Numbered from the stretch's first letter, positions 10,229 through 22,684 are shown. The stretch is 64,000 nucleotides of DNA from Rhabditophanes sp. KR3021 (GCA_963281155.1 CAUJLY010000006.1:10602001-10666000), one strand, 5' to 3'. A program made the numbers and translations. Notes: generated by a model from the sequence alone, not told the origin.

Positions 10229-11932
10229 TTAAAAAGGAGACAAATCGCCAACAAAGTTTTCCTCAACACCCTCGGTCAAACCACATGGTCTGGTGAATTC
10301 TTGTCCGATTTCATGAATCCATTTGTTTGAAACCCATTTAACTCCTGTTAAGACTGGACAAGCTGCATGACGTGTTCTTTCATCTCCTTCCCCGTTTCTT
10401 TTTAAATTATACCAAAACAAGGCATCGTGATGTTGTGGGAAATTTGGCATGTCTAATTCAGTGAAGACTGTGGCGCCTCCTTGTTCAGGTTGAGACATCT
10501 ATAATAGGCGTAAAATACATATCAAACAATTCTTTTAACTTACATAAAATAGAACAGTTGCAATTCTGTTTCCTGTTCCTAAACGCTTGAAAGCATTTGT
10601 TTCTTCCTTCTAAAAATATGATTATGTTTAAAGTTAGTTGTAGTAGGTACTTACTCTGGCAAAGTCAAAGTGAGGGTCGTAATGTCCACCAATTCCGTAA
10701 TTGGCAATTTGAAGGTCTTCGGAAGTAGCTTGGTTTAAATTAGTCATTAATCCAATTCTTTTATTAATTCTATTGATGACAGGGTGTTCTTGGTCTTTGA
10801 GCCAGGCACTCTTTGAGATTCTATAAGATGCTGTTTCCAAAGCTCCCGTTTTTGCATTTTGAACTGTGGCTCTCTTTAACCTGGGTGTTGCCATTTCTTG
10901 AATTATCTTAATTTCATGATCACTAATAACACCTCTAAAAAGAACGGCCAATGGCTTGAAGCGAACAATTTCGACTTTGATTGGGGCCAATTTGAGGAAA
11001 GGTAAATCACGTTTGTAATAACAGTAAACTTTTGACAACATTTTGATGTCAGGAGTATTTTCTCCTCTGCACAAAGATTCATAAACAGTTTGCTCAGGAA
11101 TCATTTTAAATGTTGGTCTTTCATTCTTCAATGGAGGAAGTACACTATCCATCTTTTCTTCTTCACTTAACATCTCTTCGTACCATTTTAAGTTTCCCTT
11201 AGTACGTGGGTGAGCTGGATCTAATGCAGCTAGTTTTTTAGTCATGGCTAAAGCTCTCTTAACATTTCCTTGTTTGTATAATGAAAATGCCATGTATTCA
11301 AGAAGTTCGGTATATTCAATTGTCTTGGTGGCTTCGTTTTCCCATCTATTCATGGATTCCTGAATCCATTTGATGCAATGATAATAGTCAGCATCGTTGT
11401 AAGCTGATCTCGCAATTTCAAAGCAATCATGAGCCGTTAAAAGTTTGTTGACGTTGTTTCCTAGAATGATGCCATCAGCTAAATCAGTTGTTGACAGATT
11501 ATATGTCTCTTGCAATCTAATCAAAGCTAATGCGGCTCCATTGAAATCTTCTTCGCCCGGATATTTTATAGTTTTGGCAGCTCTTTGGTCTTTGACTTCC
11601 TTAATAAAGTGTTCGGCTTTATTATCGTTCATTAGAGTTTGTATTATCGTCCAATCATTTGACATCTTCTTGATCAATGTATAAGCGTTTACTGGATTAG
11701 TAATATAAGAAATGTCTTTATTGTCGATTGTTCTGGAACTATATTCTTTTGCCAATTCCTTTAGTTTGTCAATTCTCTTCTCTTCAGAAGCAATATAATT
11801 TTCAATATGTTCTCCAACTAATTTTTCTCCAGCTTTTAAGTTTTCTAAATCTACCATAGCGGTAAATAGATCACATTTCGCAGATGCAAATATAATCGCT
11901 GATATAGTTAGGAACAATAATTGTTTCATCAT
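10229..11932 (-). CDS. phy: Collagen prolyl 4-hydroxylase alpha subunit
   Basis: Exons are 10655-11932, 10544-10609 and 10229-10498, all phase 0, giving 537 aa. The ATG at 11932 follows a CTTCAG acceptor by 4 bases. It hydroxylates proline in procollagen in the ER lumen using Fe(II), 2-oxoglutarate, O2 and ascorbate. The signal peptide is MMKQLLFLTISAIIFASAKC. The N-terminal dimerisation helices and the TPR-like peptide-binding region (around 190-250) are present. The catalytic domain keeps the iron ligands His421 and Asp423 (PHFDFAR), His492 (TRHAACPV) and the 2-oxoglutarate Lys502 (GVKWVSNKW) at the family spacing. Length matches the usual 530-560 aa. Nematode members (PHY-1, PHY-2, DPY-18) are essential for cuticle collagen. 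It is predicted active, as a complex with protein disulfide isomerase. Confidence 0.95.
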
Positions 11933-12696
11933 CAATCTGAAGAAAGTTAATATAAATGACGATCTAAATATCTATTACAAAGTATAATTTAATTCCACGT
12001 ATGCGTAACGTTAAAAAATGGATAACAACAAAACCAGTGATGGCGATAATAATACTTATTTAGAAAATCTTTTGAGACAAACATTTTCGAATATTGCACG
12101 TCACATATCTCAATTTATTGAATGAAGGAACACTATTTAAATGTATATAAAACAATACTATTCAAAATAGTTTCATTAATTCGTCTTAAACATAAGCAAA
12201 TCACAAAAAATGATTCTCCCAAATAGCATAAATGTATGGTTAGTGAAAATGGAAGATAGTAAAATTTGCAGTCATATAAACACAACTACATCTATCATCT
12301 TGTTTAATAAGAATTCATTCTGTTTTCAATCACACAGAGTTCCATCAAAAGAAGGTCATTGGAATGGTAAATCCTAGTAGTTGTGCGCGTCTTTTAAAAG
12401 AAGGCACGTATAGTTATTAAGTCTGTTTTGTTAATATATGCAATAAGTGGTATACGAATTAAAAAACTAACAGATCAAGACTGTAATGCTGGCATTCTAG
12501 TGATTAATTGAAATCGATCAGCAGAGAAAGATACATTTTTTGGGGTGCCGTAAGGATATTATTATAAAACAATTACGTCGAATTGCAAATCATAAATTAC
12601 TCTTTCGACACTAAAGAATTGATATACACAAATATAGACATTTAATCATATTTTTATGAGCCACATGTTGTATTTTAATAATTATATGAGGAGTGA
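11933..12696. other. Intergenic, 760 bp
   Basis: Promoter side of the prolyl hydroxylase and 3' side of the carrier gene. A 55-codon open frame at 12210-12377 (+), beginning MILPNSINVWLVKMEDSK, has a fairly protein-like composition but no other support. No RNA gene is recognised. Confidence 0.3.
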
Positions 12697-13619
12697 TCAC
12701 ATAAATGAATTAAGACCATTCATAGTCAACTCGTATCCGAAGAAGCATGCAGCATTAGCTGGGAATGCACGTAACATCACTGGCGTAAATCCTTTGAATA
12801 ATCCTTTTGGTCCTTCTTCTCTGATGATTTCACGGAAAACACCTCTAATTCCATCTGGATATTTACCCTCAGGGGCTGTTTGGAGACGAGATTTCATTAC
12901 GTCAGCAGGAATACAGACGGCCCAATTAGCCATACCGGCAAATCCTCCAGCTGCTAAAGTAGCACCGGGTGACAAGGTTTGGCGATTTTCTCCAGCGAAT
13001 TTTCTTTTGAGTAACTCATACACAGACAAATAAGCTCCACTGGCAGGGATATCTAAAAGCAAATTAATTAAAATGATACAAATGCCATCATACCTCTTAA
13101 TAGAGTTGCAAAAGTTCCACGATAAATGGATCTAATTCCTCCTTGTTTGTAAATTTTTTTAAAGGCATCTACAGGTCCATCGTACTTAACAGCATTTACG
13201 CTAGTATTCTGTACTTGCAAAAGGCACTTGATTCTTTCTCCGGGCACCATTACGACTGTCGTCATCACTCCAGCAATTGCTCCTGAATTGAAATTTTGAG
13301 CAAATGTCATTTCTTGTCCTTCATGAGTCGTTTGAAGCCATTTTCCGATTGAGCATCCACCGAAAAATACAGCGAATAATGGAGCAACTCCGACTAAAGG
13401 AGCAGCCATGCCTCTGTACAAAGCAAAAAAGCCTTCTTTGGCAACGGTTTGTCTTACACAATCACCAGCTCCAGTAAAAAGAGGTCTCTCGCCAGGTAAT
13501 GGTTTTGCCATAGTCTGAAGGCGAACCTTTACTGTGTCAAATGGATGCCCCACAGCAACAGTGCATGATCCTCCAACACCTCCTGCAATAAAACTCTTAA
13601 TAAATTCGTTGTTACCCAT
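12697..13619 (-). CDS. SLC25A20: Mitochondrial carnitine/acylcarnitine carrier
   Basis: Exons are 13094-13619 and 12697-13052, giving 293 aa (human CACT is 301). This six-helix inner-membrane carrier exchanges acylcarnitine for carnitine to feed fatty-acid beta-oxidation. Three carrier repeats show the signature PxxxxxK: HPFDTVKVRLQT near residue 25, VPGERIKCLLQVQ in the middle and IPADVMKSRLQTA in the third. FIAGGVGGSCTVAVGHPFDT and GTFATLLRDIPASGAY are typical of the CACT/ornithine-carrier branch. VPGERIK with Glu favours carnitine carriers. The intron splits the codon for Asp in LLRD. An acceptor TTTTAG lies 15 bases before the ATG. Confidence 0.92.
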
Positions 13620-14579
13620 TATTCAGTTGCGAGCCTAAAAGATAGGATGAATATTAATAAATACAAATCAATCGACGGTTACTTAACAAAAAACATCATT
13701 TAATGTTACAATGTAAGAAAGTTCACACACACGAATACACAACTATGTATCAAGAACATTATCTCGCTAAATGGGTAAATACAATATCATTATATTAAAG
13801 TAGAGTTCAGTATAAAGAGCAAAACTACCCTACAAACTACTTATTACTTTGTCTCTGATAATTAAAAAAAGCGAGCTTCAAAATAGTAATGTATGGATAA
13901 GTAACCATTTGTATAGTGATTTGAATTATATGATTGATACTCTTTTAAAAGTATTCAACAACAACTGTAATACCAAGTAAACAGCAAACAATGAAGAGAT
14001 GTTTTTTATGATAAATAAACGCTAGTCTTTAGACATTCCCGTATCTTTTAGTTGATTAAAACAAACACCTGTGTAGCAAAGTCATAAAATGTTATGTCAA
14101 ATTTATCTGAAAGTTAGATTAAACTTTGATTGCAAAAAACAATAATTATTTGAACAACGTTTGTGCTTACTTCGTGTTAAGAAATGTTCGTTTAAAAAAA
14201 GACATGGATATAGTATATGTGCGATTAATATTTATTGAACTTCATTAAAATAATTAAGACAATTTGTTTGCAGAAATATATTCATGAAAGTATAAGTATA
14301 TATTAAACTTTAAATATTTCTTTAAGATAATAAACCAATTTGGGAAATCTCCATAAGACATCTACAACACGTATTTTAATATCTAATATAAAATATTTAA
14401 TTTCGTTGTTATACCATAAGTTAAAATCTGAGCTTGTTCTAATGAATTGACAACTAGAAATGAAAGTAATTGACATATTTGTGTAAAAAATTCACATATA
14501 TTTAGGTGAAGATTCGATATTAACTAAGTGAATAATTGAATATAGTAATTAATTGTATAGACCTTATACCATCCACAAA
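13620..14579. other. Intergenic, 960 bp
   Basis: AT-rich sequence between the carrier gene and the end of SEC24, both on the minus strand. No coding or repeat signal is recognised. Confidence 0.3.
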
Positions 14580-17500
14580 TTATGTATTTTTAATCATTGT
14601 TTGATGGATATGCTTGATAAATTCGTTGTATGAATGACCACTTTCTGTTTTATCCTCAACTAAACGACTAACGAAATGGTGTCTTGAATTGCCGTTTTGC
14701 TTAATAACTATAATTAAAGAGTATTGGCCTCTTTTGTGCATAATTTTATGGATGTAATTGAACAATCTTTGATTGCATTTCCCTTGATTTTCCTCGAAAA
14801 TTGAAAAATCTTGAATTTGATTCGTACTACTGACTCCGAATAATTCATTTACCACATTCAGGTCTGGGTTTACTCCCACCAACAGATACATTCTACTTCC
14901 AGCATCCATAAGATAAATTTCATCTGATCCGATTCTGCCATAACTTAAAGGGAGTGGAGCTGGTTTGAGTGGTCTATCTCCCGGATCAGGAATATCATGA
15001 TCCAAATTAAGGATACTGTTAATGTCATAGAGAACTGGATATACTTCGGATGCAATCATTTCTAATGATGAAATTGTAAAAAATTGCAACGCAGCAACTC
15101 GCCTATCAACTCTGACTGCCTTGTTAGATCCGGCAAAGGCGTAATGCTTCAAACATCCCAAAATGAACATAGGTAAAAACTTTAAATCCGTATTGGGAGC
15201 CAGTAAGCAACTTCTCTGAACTCCAACTGATCTATTATATGCGGTAAATGCATCTAGAGCTGAATTAATCAAAGCTTCCCGACAATCTCCTAACTCGACA
15301 TTATGTGTAGCCCGTTCAGCTGCCATCTTTGTTAACAAGGAAATTGCTGGCAAGATGTCGAAGCTCTTATAGATGTCAATAAGATTGTTTGATACGGGAA
15401 GGCAAATTGTATGAACACGAATCCTTCTATCATTAGTCGCTGAAGAGTACAACAAAGCAGTTTGGATGCAAACACAGTCAATTCCGTTCAAATCTTCCTC
15501 CAATTCTAATTGAACGCCCATTCCCATATCTGGTGAAACACAGGGAATGTTGATCAGATCAATTGATCTTACGAAATGATTTCCAAAGAATGTATGAATT
15601 GCCAATCCTTGAGTACAACGAATCCTCAACACAGCTTCCCATCCAATTTTTCTTGTAAGATACCGAACCAGAATTTTCTCAAATCTAGGATCTTTTCCAC
15701 AAAATGCTTCCATATCTGCATCCGAAATGTGATAAGTTTCGCCACTACTGAATTTTGGTAAATCGGTCAATGTGGCCAAGTCGATGTATTCGTTTCCTAA
15801 AGCAAATAAGTCAATTCCGATCTGAGCACTGCTAGCATCCAGTGAAAACTGTTTGTAGAAGTCATTGGCTGAGGATAACAACTCAGTCTCACTTATTTTT
15901 GATTCTGAATTTTGACGATTCTTTAAAGCACCCTGTCCGACGTCTGGAAGAGAGGCTTGAAATACTGATACTCTCCCACCTACTGATCCAATCAAGAATT
16001 GAGCTACTTTTAGTGCGCTTCCTAAGCAATTAGAAGGGGAGTGGTTGTGCTCGTACAGTTTCGGTAAGACTTCCAAAAACTTTTTGACTTGCTCATAAAA
16101 GTGTTCCAAATTGACTACGAATCCAGTAAAGTCAGGAATGAATGGATCGTCAATGTCAACTACGGTAAATTCTTTGGGCAAAGCATTTTTTTCGTCAAAT
16201 TTAAACAGATGAATATACTGATCCACACAAACAAATGAAATTAAAGCATTTTTGGCTTTGGCTCCTGGTAAATTACCTAGATTAAGAATCAATTTCTCAC
16301 AAAACTCCTGAAGATATCCACTCTTTTGGGCATTCGAAGAAACATCCAGAACAAAGAGATAACAACTCGGCTGAGGGGGTCTAACCATGTATTCAGAAGG
16401 AGCAATATACTCAATAGTTGCGCATTTAATTTCAGGCCTATCCGAAGGTTCTCCACGGTCTTTTGTTGCTGGATTGTAATAAAATTCTTCTGGTAAATCA
16501 TTCAGACGAAAGCAAATGTTGCATTTCCACCTTCTGGAGTCGGGAAATTTGACGAAAGGGTTGATGTATGTTCGACAGTGACGACATCTAACAATGTGAG
16601 CTTGGATAATACTTAGATTGGTTAAATCTCTAAAAGGCTGCAAAGCCACCCCAAATGGGAGTCTGCTTTTTTTGAGTAATTCTCTGGTTTCGGGTACGTT
16701 TCCTATTGTCGATCTAATTACTCGTGAATCACCTTTGGCATGCATGTTTGCGACATTTAATGGAGCACCAGGTAGGGCATTTCCAAACCCAGTCTCCCAA
16801 ATGTTGTTTAAACTAAGTAAATCCAACTTCCTGCCTGGATCTAAAGGAGAGGTGTTGGCGTTGTTGTTCATCTGTGGATTCATACAATTGCCCGGAATTC
16901 CCATATTCATCTGATTGTAGCCCATTCCACTATTTGGCATCATACCACCACCCATCCCATTATTCATACTTGACGGAGCCATGACATTGCCACTCATCAC
17001 ATTAGGCTGATTAAACCCTTGTGGTATATTCTGCATTGGCATGGAATTCAGTTGTGGCATGGGCTGACTTCCAAAATTATTCCCCATTTGGTTTAATTGG
17101 GGAGGAATATTTGGTAGTGGAGGTGCATGGATGGCTTGATTAGCAAAGTTGTCTGGCAAGGGCATGGTCATTTGTTGATTCGGTAATGGCATACCTCCGA
17201 TTGGTTGGTGCATATTAGGCAAGGCCATTTTCATCGGTTGAATAGGCGGGAAAGGCGAATTCATTTGGTGATTGATAGGGTTTGGTGGCAATGGCATACT
17301 CATCGGCTGATTTGACAATGGCATACCCATCGGCTGATTTGGCAAATTCATACCCATCGGCTGATTTGGCAAATTCATACTCATCGGCTGATTTTGTATC
17401 GGCACGTGTTGCTTAGGAAGATGATTGGCAGACATTCCCATTGAATTACTAGGAATATGTGGATTTACCTGGTGGTTGCCAACATTTCCGGCATTTCCCA

Positions 17501-17612
17501 TATTCATTTGTTGAAGATTAGGAATGGGTGGTGAAGGCATCGTTGCCTGATTAAAACCCATTCCCTGGTTGTTGTTAAATGGAACACCACCACTTGGTAT
17601 CTGATTATTCAT
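14580..17612 (-). CDS. sec-24: COPII cargo adaptor SEC24 (A/B type)
   Basis: A single uninterrupted frame of 1010 aa. SEC24 pairs with SEC23 in the inner COPII coat and selects cargo at ER exit sites. Residues 1-270 are a low-complexity Asn/Gln/Pro/Met region with short repeats. The zinc finger (CRHC ... CNIC, about residues 341-366) is followed by the trunk (YLFVLDVSSNAQKSGYL, GGRVSVFQASLP), a beta-sandwich and helical part (RYLTRKIGWEAVLRIRCTQG, RRIRVHTICLPV), and a C-terminal gelsolin-like domain (SDEIYLMDAGSRMYLLVG). The motif pattern fits SEC24A/B better than C/D. Length is normal, but the absence of introns in 3 kb is unusual for a nematode. A TTTTAG acceptor sits 9 bases before the ATG. 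Confidence 0.95.
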   Translation of the reverse strand: MNNQIPSGGVPFNNNQGMGFNQATMPSPPIPNLQQMNMGNAGNVGNHQVNPHIPSNSMGMSANHLPKQHVPIQNQPMSMNLPNQPMGMNLPNQPMGMPLSNQPMSMPLPPNPINHQMNSPFPPIQPMKMALPNMHQPIGGMPLPNQQMTMPLPDNFANQAIHAPPLPNIPPQLNQMGNNFGSQPMPQLNSMPMQNIPQGFNQPNVMSGNVMAPSSMNNGMGGGMMPNSGMGYNQMNMGIPGNCMNPQMNNNANTSPLDPGRKLDLLSLNNIWETGFGNALPGAPLNVANMHAKGDSRVIRSTIGNVPETRELLKKSRLPFGVALQPFRDLTNLSIIQAHIVRCRHCRTYINPFVKFPDSRRWKCNICFRLNDLPEEFYYNPATKDRGEPSDRPEIKCATIEYIAPSEYMVRPPQPSCYLFVLDVSSNAQKSGYLQEFCEKLILNLGNLPGAKAKNALISFVCVDQYIHLFKFDEKNALPKEFTVVDIDDPFIPDFTGFVVNLEHFYEQVKKFLEVLPKLYEHNHSPSNCLGSALKVAQFLIGSVGGRVSVFQASLPDVGQGALKNRQNSESKISETELLSSANDFYKQFSLDASSAQIGIDLFALGNEYIDLATLTDLPKFSSGETYHISDADMEAFCGKDPRFEKILVRYLTRKIGWEAVLRIRCTQGLAIHTFFGNHFVRSIDLINIPCVSPDMGMGVQLELEEDLNGIDCVCIQTALLYSSATNDRRIRVHTICLPVSNNLIDIYKSFDILPAISLLTKMAAERATHNVELGDCREALINSALDAFTAYNRSVGVQRSCLLAPNTDLKFLPMFILGCLKHYAFAGSNKAVRVDRRVAALQFFTISSLEMIASEVYPVLYDINSILNLDHDIPDPGDRPLKPAPLPLSYGRIGSDEIYLMDAGSRMYLLVGVNPDLNVVNELFGVSSTNQIQDFSIFEENQGKCNQRLFNYIHKIMHKRGQYSLIIVIKQNGNSRHHFVSRLVEDKTESGHSYNEFIKHIHQTMIKNT
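17230..17400 (-). repeat. Short coding repeat in the SEC24 N-terminus
   Basis: Tandem units of about 27 bases encode variants of NQPMGMNLP (MNLPNQPMG, MPLSNQPMS, MPLPPNP). The DNA words CATCGGCTGATTTG and GGCAAATTCATAC recur. This is ordinary slippage-type expansion within the disordered region. Confidence 0.7.
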
Positions 17613-18120
17613 TTTGAATAACTAAAATAAGAAAAATTAATATAGTAGAAGACAAAATTGATTGGTGAAAATAGACGATATAATAAGTATGATAAATCAG
17701 AAAAATGTCTATATCCTGTTTTCTTTGTTGACAAAAAGATACACACTCAAAACCTGATGCTAACGTTCTGTCATCCTATTACATTTTCCCAAACGGAGTA
17801 TACACGTTGCGTTGGTAGACTATCGTTTGTGTAAGAGACAACATATACATTGATGCAGGCTATTTATTTTCAAATAAAGATTAATAATATACTTCATACA
17901 TGTAATAAATACACTAAAACAATCGAAATACGAATTTTATAAATATAGTTTGGGAGGTACATGATGGTTAAAGTGCAATTTATTGAACAAAATTATAAAT
18001 CATACATATGCATATTAACAAGGAATAATATTAAAAATACTAACCCGATTGGCTAAGTAAGTAAAATTAAGGTAAATAATTAGAATTTAAGAGGCATCTG
18101 TTGACTTGACTGTTGTATTT
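17613..18120. other. Intergenic, SEC24 upstream region
   Basis: AT-rich 508 bp. A SEC24 acceptor motif occurs at its left edge. Nothing else is recognised. Confidence 0.3.
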
Positions 18121-19967
18121 TTATTTGTTGGAATAAACATTTTTCCATACCTCGACGAAGCATACTGCACTATGAAAGCGGAAAAATATAGTAAGGGGCG
18201 AAAAAGAACGAACCAAGACAACCCACGAATATTTTCCATAAAAATTAACTATACTTTCAGAGGCACCTACTTGACCTGTCTCCAGCATGTTCATTAAAAA
18301 CATCGAAATATTGCATATGATTAAAAATGTTATCAATTGTTTGCCTGGTTGATTTCTCTTTCCGAGTCCTTTGTCCGATGGGGCTTTGAGCTGCATTGCA
18401 ATGTACAATAAGCAACTCTGAACACCTACTTGGCACAATCGAACAATATGAGTTATGATTAGTAGTATGTTGAGAGCTTTGAAATTCTTTTGCCCCCATC
18501 AATCCAACTACTCCAGTTATTGAGTAAAGCAATTCACCCATCACTCCCAAAAGCAACAATAGATTGTCTAAGAATTGTTGATTTGTTTGAGAAACACTTT
18601 TTAAGTCACTATATTGAAAAAATCTCATCTTCCAAACAGCATAACAACAAACAAATATTGTAATTGAGTATTGCAACAAATCAGTCAAATTGAAAAGTAC
18701 AACTGCCTTTTGTCCTTCATGAACCAACCGAAATGTGTAGAAGGCTGCCGTTGACGTTAAGGTAGCTGTAAAAAAAGCTAGTCCTGAGAATAATCCAGTT
18801 GTCGTGTTGGTGCAATCTATTCTTATGTGTTGTTTTCGACTAACATAGGCTAAATCTTCATTAAGATGCGTATAAGATATGTTTCTCCACAAGCTAAATG
18901 TTATACCTGCGCAAATTAAAGAGTACTCCACTATACAAGTGTACATAATGTCTCCAAAAGTCTCCATCAAACATGCTGCCCCATCGCATTCTTCTGTAAG
19001 TTGAGTTGGAGAGGAAAGTAGTTTGTTGAAAGTTGAATTTAATTTATGCTCGTAAATATTATCAGCCTGGATCATTTCACGTATTTCATGCTTCATGTGA
19101 GCCTCTTCGATCATTATATACCTTATCCAGGTCCAGATATTTGTTGCTACAAGATGCATGAACCCAAATCGGGCTAGGTAATAATGGGACTTAATGTTCA
19201 AATTCGAGTTACAAAATAAAAAATGCATTTGGATAAAAAAGAAGATAATTGATAGGATATCTTGAACAATTTTCAAAGCCAGAAAGTTTTGTTTTCCAGC
19301 GTAAATAAATAGAGGAAATGCATAATAAACTACCCCAATAATCCCAAAAATAACCATTCCAAGTCGTTCAAACATACTTCCAGCAGAAGGTCGATTATGA
19401 CTGACATGTCGAGAGTGTAAACTTGTTGAGGTTGATTCTAAGCTTTTTTGATCTATATTCAATGTTGTTTCAGATGAAACCGAACTCAAACCCGCACTTT
19501 CATTTGCTTTCTTGCCGAACAATAAGTAAATATAAAAGAAAAAGAAAATGGCTAAAGATCCTCCATACATATAAATACCAAAGATCTAAAATTGATGGAA
19601 TGATGTAGTACATTTATTAATTTCTTACATGATTTTTTAAGCTATTCCCTGATTCTTCAATTGCCTTTGCTTTATTTTGCGCTAAAACATGCTCCTTTGA
19701 CACATTTGAATTTGTCTTTTCATATGTATCAGTATCATAAACTTGCGCTAATTCAAGTACCAAGGCAAATAGAATGATGATTAATGCGTAAAATGCTGAG
19801 AATGATTTTACAAGCATATGTCTAAATAAAATGATGAGTCATAACTTAGATGATGCAACTTTTGAATATAATTTTCAATTGTGTTAACAAACTTACTTAG
19901 CTCTGCCATTGTAAATCCATGCATCGTTTAATATTCCTATAGATCCGCTTTCACTCAAACTGACCAT
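18121..19967 (-). CDS. otpl: Otopetrin proton channel with a one-base frameshift
   Basis: Exons are 19897-19967, 19629-19821 and 18121-19585, giving about 575 aa after allowing for one extra base. Otopetrins are twelve-helix proton channels. Recognised blocks are TM1 (SFSAFYALIIILFALVLELA), IFGIYMYGGSLAIFFFFYI, ATNIWTWIRYIMIEE, FSLWRNIS, IDCTNTTTGLFSGLAFF and the C-terminal FSPLTIFFRFHSAVCFVEVWK. The frame is clean except at 18493-18497, a run of five C on + (five G in the mRNA). Upstream the frame reads GVVGLMG; downstream, one base shifted, it reads QKNFKALNILLIITHIVRLC, both expected for the family. No intron with usable signals spans this point. As written, translation would continue out of frame and stop at 18257, losing the last helices. 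A homopolymer assembly error is the simplest explanation; a true null allele is the alternative. Confidence 0.85.
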
Positions 19968-21210
19968 CTTCAAAAATGACGACCAATGTATATTATCTTA
20001 ACTTTACGAATAAATATAATGGTCAATGTATACAAGAAAATAAGTAACCTAGAGTCAACAAAATTAAGTACCAATTTTATATGAATATAAAACAATTGTA
20101 TGGTGTATTCGAATTAAGACGCAAAGCAGTTATATAAATTTGTGAAGTACTCTTTTAATCAAAAAGATCGGTGATGATTTTTAACATTTTGACAGGTAAA
20201 GTTGACAAAAATGCTTTTAATCGAATCAAATTTGCCGTATATATGAGAAGGCTGTTTATTTAGCAATAATATATGACACTAATATAGATTACTTAAAAAT
20301 TAATCTAAATCGTATAAGATAAATTTTTTATAATCAGCAAACCATAAGTCAGTTGCATAAAGTTAATGGAGTCAATGCTTGTAAAAGACTTTTATAAAAA
20401 TGATCATCCGCTTTGTGCCCACTATTTAATTTAAATAAATGAAGATTTGTTCCGCCTATATTAAAAATCTAATAAGTGTTTGCATTTTTTTATTAAAATC
20501 AAGCATTTTAAAGAACTCACGATAAATTGCGAACAGTAGCATCATTGCATATAATAATATTATACCTCCGACGCGTACAAATCAAGACTTTTAAAGATTC
20601 TTCTGCAATAATTAATTTCGAATTTATTAAGATTGGAAGGTGTAAACTTGAAAATGAAATGATACTGATCTATAAACAAATGTAGTGTATTTATTTATGG
20701 CGCACTCATAAATCCAAGAGATGTTTGATTGAATATTTAAAAAACATAACAATCATTTTACTAAATCACTTTTGCAAACTTTGATGAATGATAGTGTATT
20801 AAAAATTAAGCGACACTCTTTTCGAGTTATAATAAACATTCACTAAGTTTGCATTTAAGACAACCACACTCAGTATGTTATTTATATTTTTCTTCAAATG
20901 TTATACCATATATGATTGTTATCCTCTTGTACAGCCATTCGTATTTTGTAAACATTGCGTCACGAAACATTTTTAGATGTTCAATAAGTTTTTTTGGTTC
21001 TTTATGAAAGATTAAGAGTTGGAGGTAATAAATTAAAGTATGTACTTTCTTGTATCAAAGACATGCGATTTTCGTTATAAATTTATAAAAATGGAAATCC
21101 TTTGATGAGACTTCTTAGTGAATATTAGCGACAGATTATTACAAGAAACACAGTTATCTTTTTGCTTAAATAAACTAGTATAGTTTTAAATATTCTGTAA
21201 TATATTAAAT
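19968..21210. other. Intergenic, 1.2 kb
   Basis: AT-rich promoter side of the otopetrin gene and 3' side of the receptor gene. No open frame, RNA or repeat stands out. Confidence 0.3.
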
Positions 21211-22684
21211 TCAGACAGCACATTTCGGACAATTCTTAAAAGACCCCCTTTTCCCATTAATTATTTTGCTTTTTTCCCAACTCAAACCTTTTTCTCTGTT
21301 GAAGGTTTTGATTGTCATGCTAGAAATGGAGCGGTATGTTCTTTGGAAATTTGCGCTTTCTCTGATTAAACTTTGATTTCGAGGAATACGAGTGTTTCTT
21401 ATATTCGAATTGACTGGAGTATTCACATTAGTTATTCCTGATGCATAATGAGAAAGGAAATTCAAAGGTAGCCAGGATATTGCACACATTATAGGTGGGT
21501 TGAGTTGTGCGATTTCTGCGATAATTAATTCTACATTTTCTGAAATAATATCAGCCTTATCATCCTAAAATATATAGATATATTTAAAAATGTAAGGAAA
21601 AATATTGTTAATACCAACCTCAGTAAACATGATTAAAACCATAGCAATCCAATGAGGTGTATATGTCACAAATATTAAAGAAACTAAAATCCACAGCGAA
21701 TTGAATATCGCAGTAAAGTTGATGTTTTTCTTTGTGCCGGTCGAACCATACTTCTTTAACCTCAAATGCCATATGATTAAGTAAGTACAGGATCCAAAAA
21801 GTGGTATTAGGAATTCAATAAACAAAGAATACATATGCATCGGCACAAAATATGGCAAAGGCAACGCTGCTACACATCTCATCGTCCTAATTTCCACCAG
21901 CACATTTTCGATATAATTAGAATGAAGAACCTGCTTATTTACTCCCGTATAAAACATTAACGGCCCCATAATACTTCCGCAAACTAATACTAAAATTGCA
22001 AAGGTATGAATCAAGCTACTGTATTTTGAACATCTATTTTTATTTTCACTTGTCGACGACGTATTCTGGGCAATTAAACAGTCTGTGTAACATTTCATTT
22101 GATTGCGGATAATAAAAAGTAGATACCAAGGCGTTGAAATCTTAATAAGCGTCATCAGTGATTGTTCAATCATACAAATTACTCTTCCGAAAATCCAACA
22201 TCCAACAATACGCTCCAGGACTGTTAGCGGTAGTGAGACTGCGTAAAGAAACAAAATCACATGCAAAGACACCACAAATACCTACAAAAGTTAATAAATT
22301 AATAATTTAATATAACATAAAAACATTTGAATGTACCTTAGTATCTCTTGAATAAAATTCATTTATCGAAAAATTATGTTTCTTCGTATAAAGGATCAGT
22401 ACCAGTTGACTAATATGGCCAGCAAAAGAAACAACAATGCAAACCATTAAAAACAAAGTAATATAAACTACTTTGGTGGAAGGCATTGAAGGTGGTGGTG
22501 GTAGGGCAATAATCATTGGCTGATCTGAAAAATTCCAAGTGACAATAGTTTCCTCAGCAATGGGCATAGTTGCATTTGCTTCGAATTTGCGCTGGTTTAT
22601 CAAAATTGTTAGATAGGTTAGCAAGAAATTAAAAGGAATCACCAAAGCTAAAAGCATTATTATAATTCGCAGTCCAGATAGCAT
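21211..22684 (-). CDS. Divergent seven-helix receptor
   Basis: Exons are 22337-22684, 21619-22281 and 21211-21564, all phase 0, giving 454 aa. I chose the Met at 22684 because an AACAG acceptor lies 7 bases upstream; an earlier in-frame Met is at 22759. A leading hydrophobic segment (LRIIIMLLALVIPFNFLLTY) may be a signal anchor. Seven further helices follow, including VVYITLFLMVCIVVSFAG, VSLHVILFLYAVSLPL, FGRVICMIEQSLMTLIKIS, FAILVLVCGSIMGPLMF and SLWILVSLIFVTYTPHWI, with a last helix around LNPPIMCAISWLPLNFL. A conserved Cys begins TM3 (MRCVAA lies in loop 2). TM3 ends in FIIRNQ, not DRY, and TM7 lacks NPxxY. The tail is basic. It is probably a nematode-specific rhodopsin-like receptor; the ligand is unknown. 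Confidence 0.7.

Noticed and set aside
18400..18560. A 35-base intron to explain the otopetrin frame change
   Set aside because: Too short, and removal leads to an immediate stop in the wrong phase.
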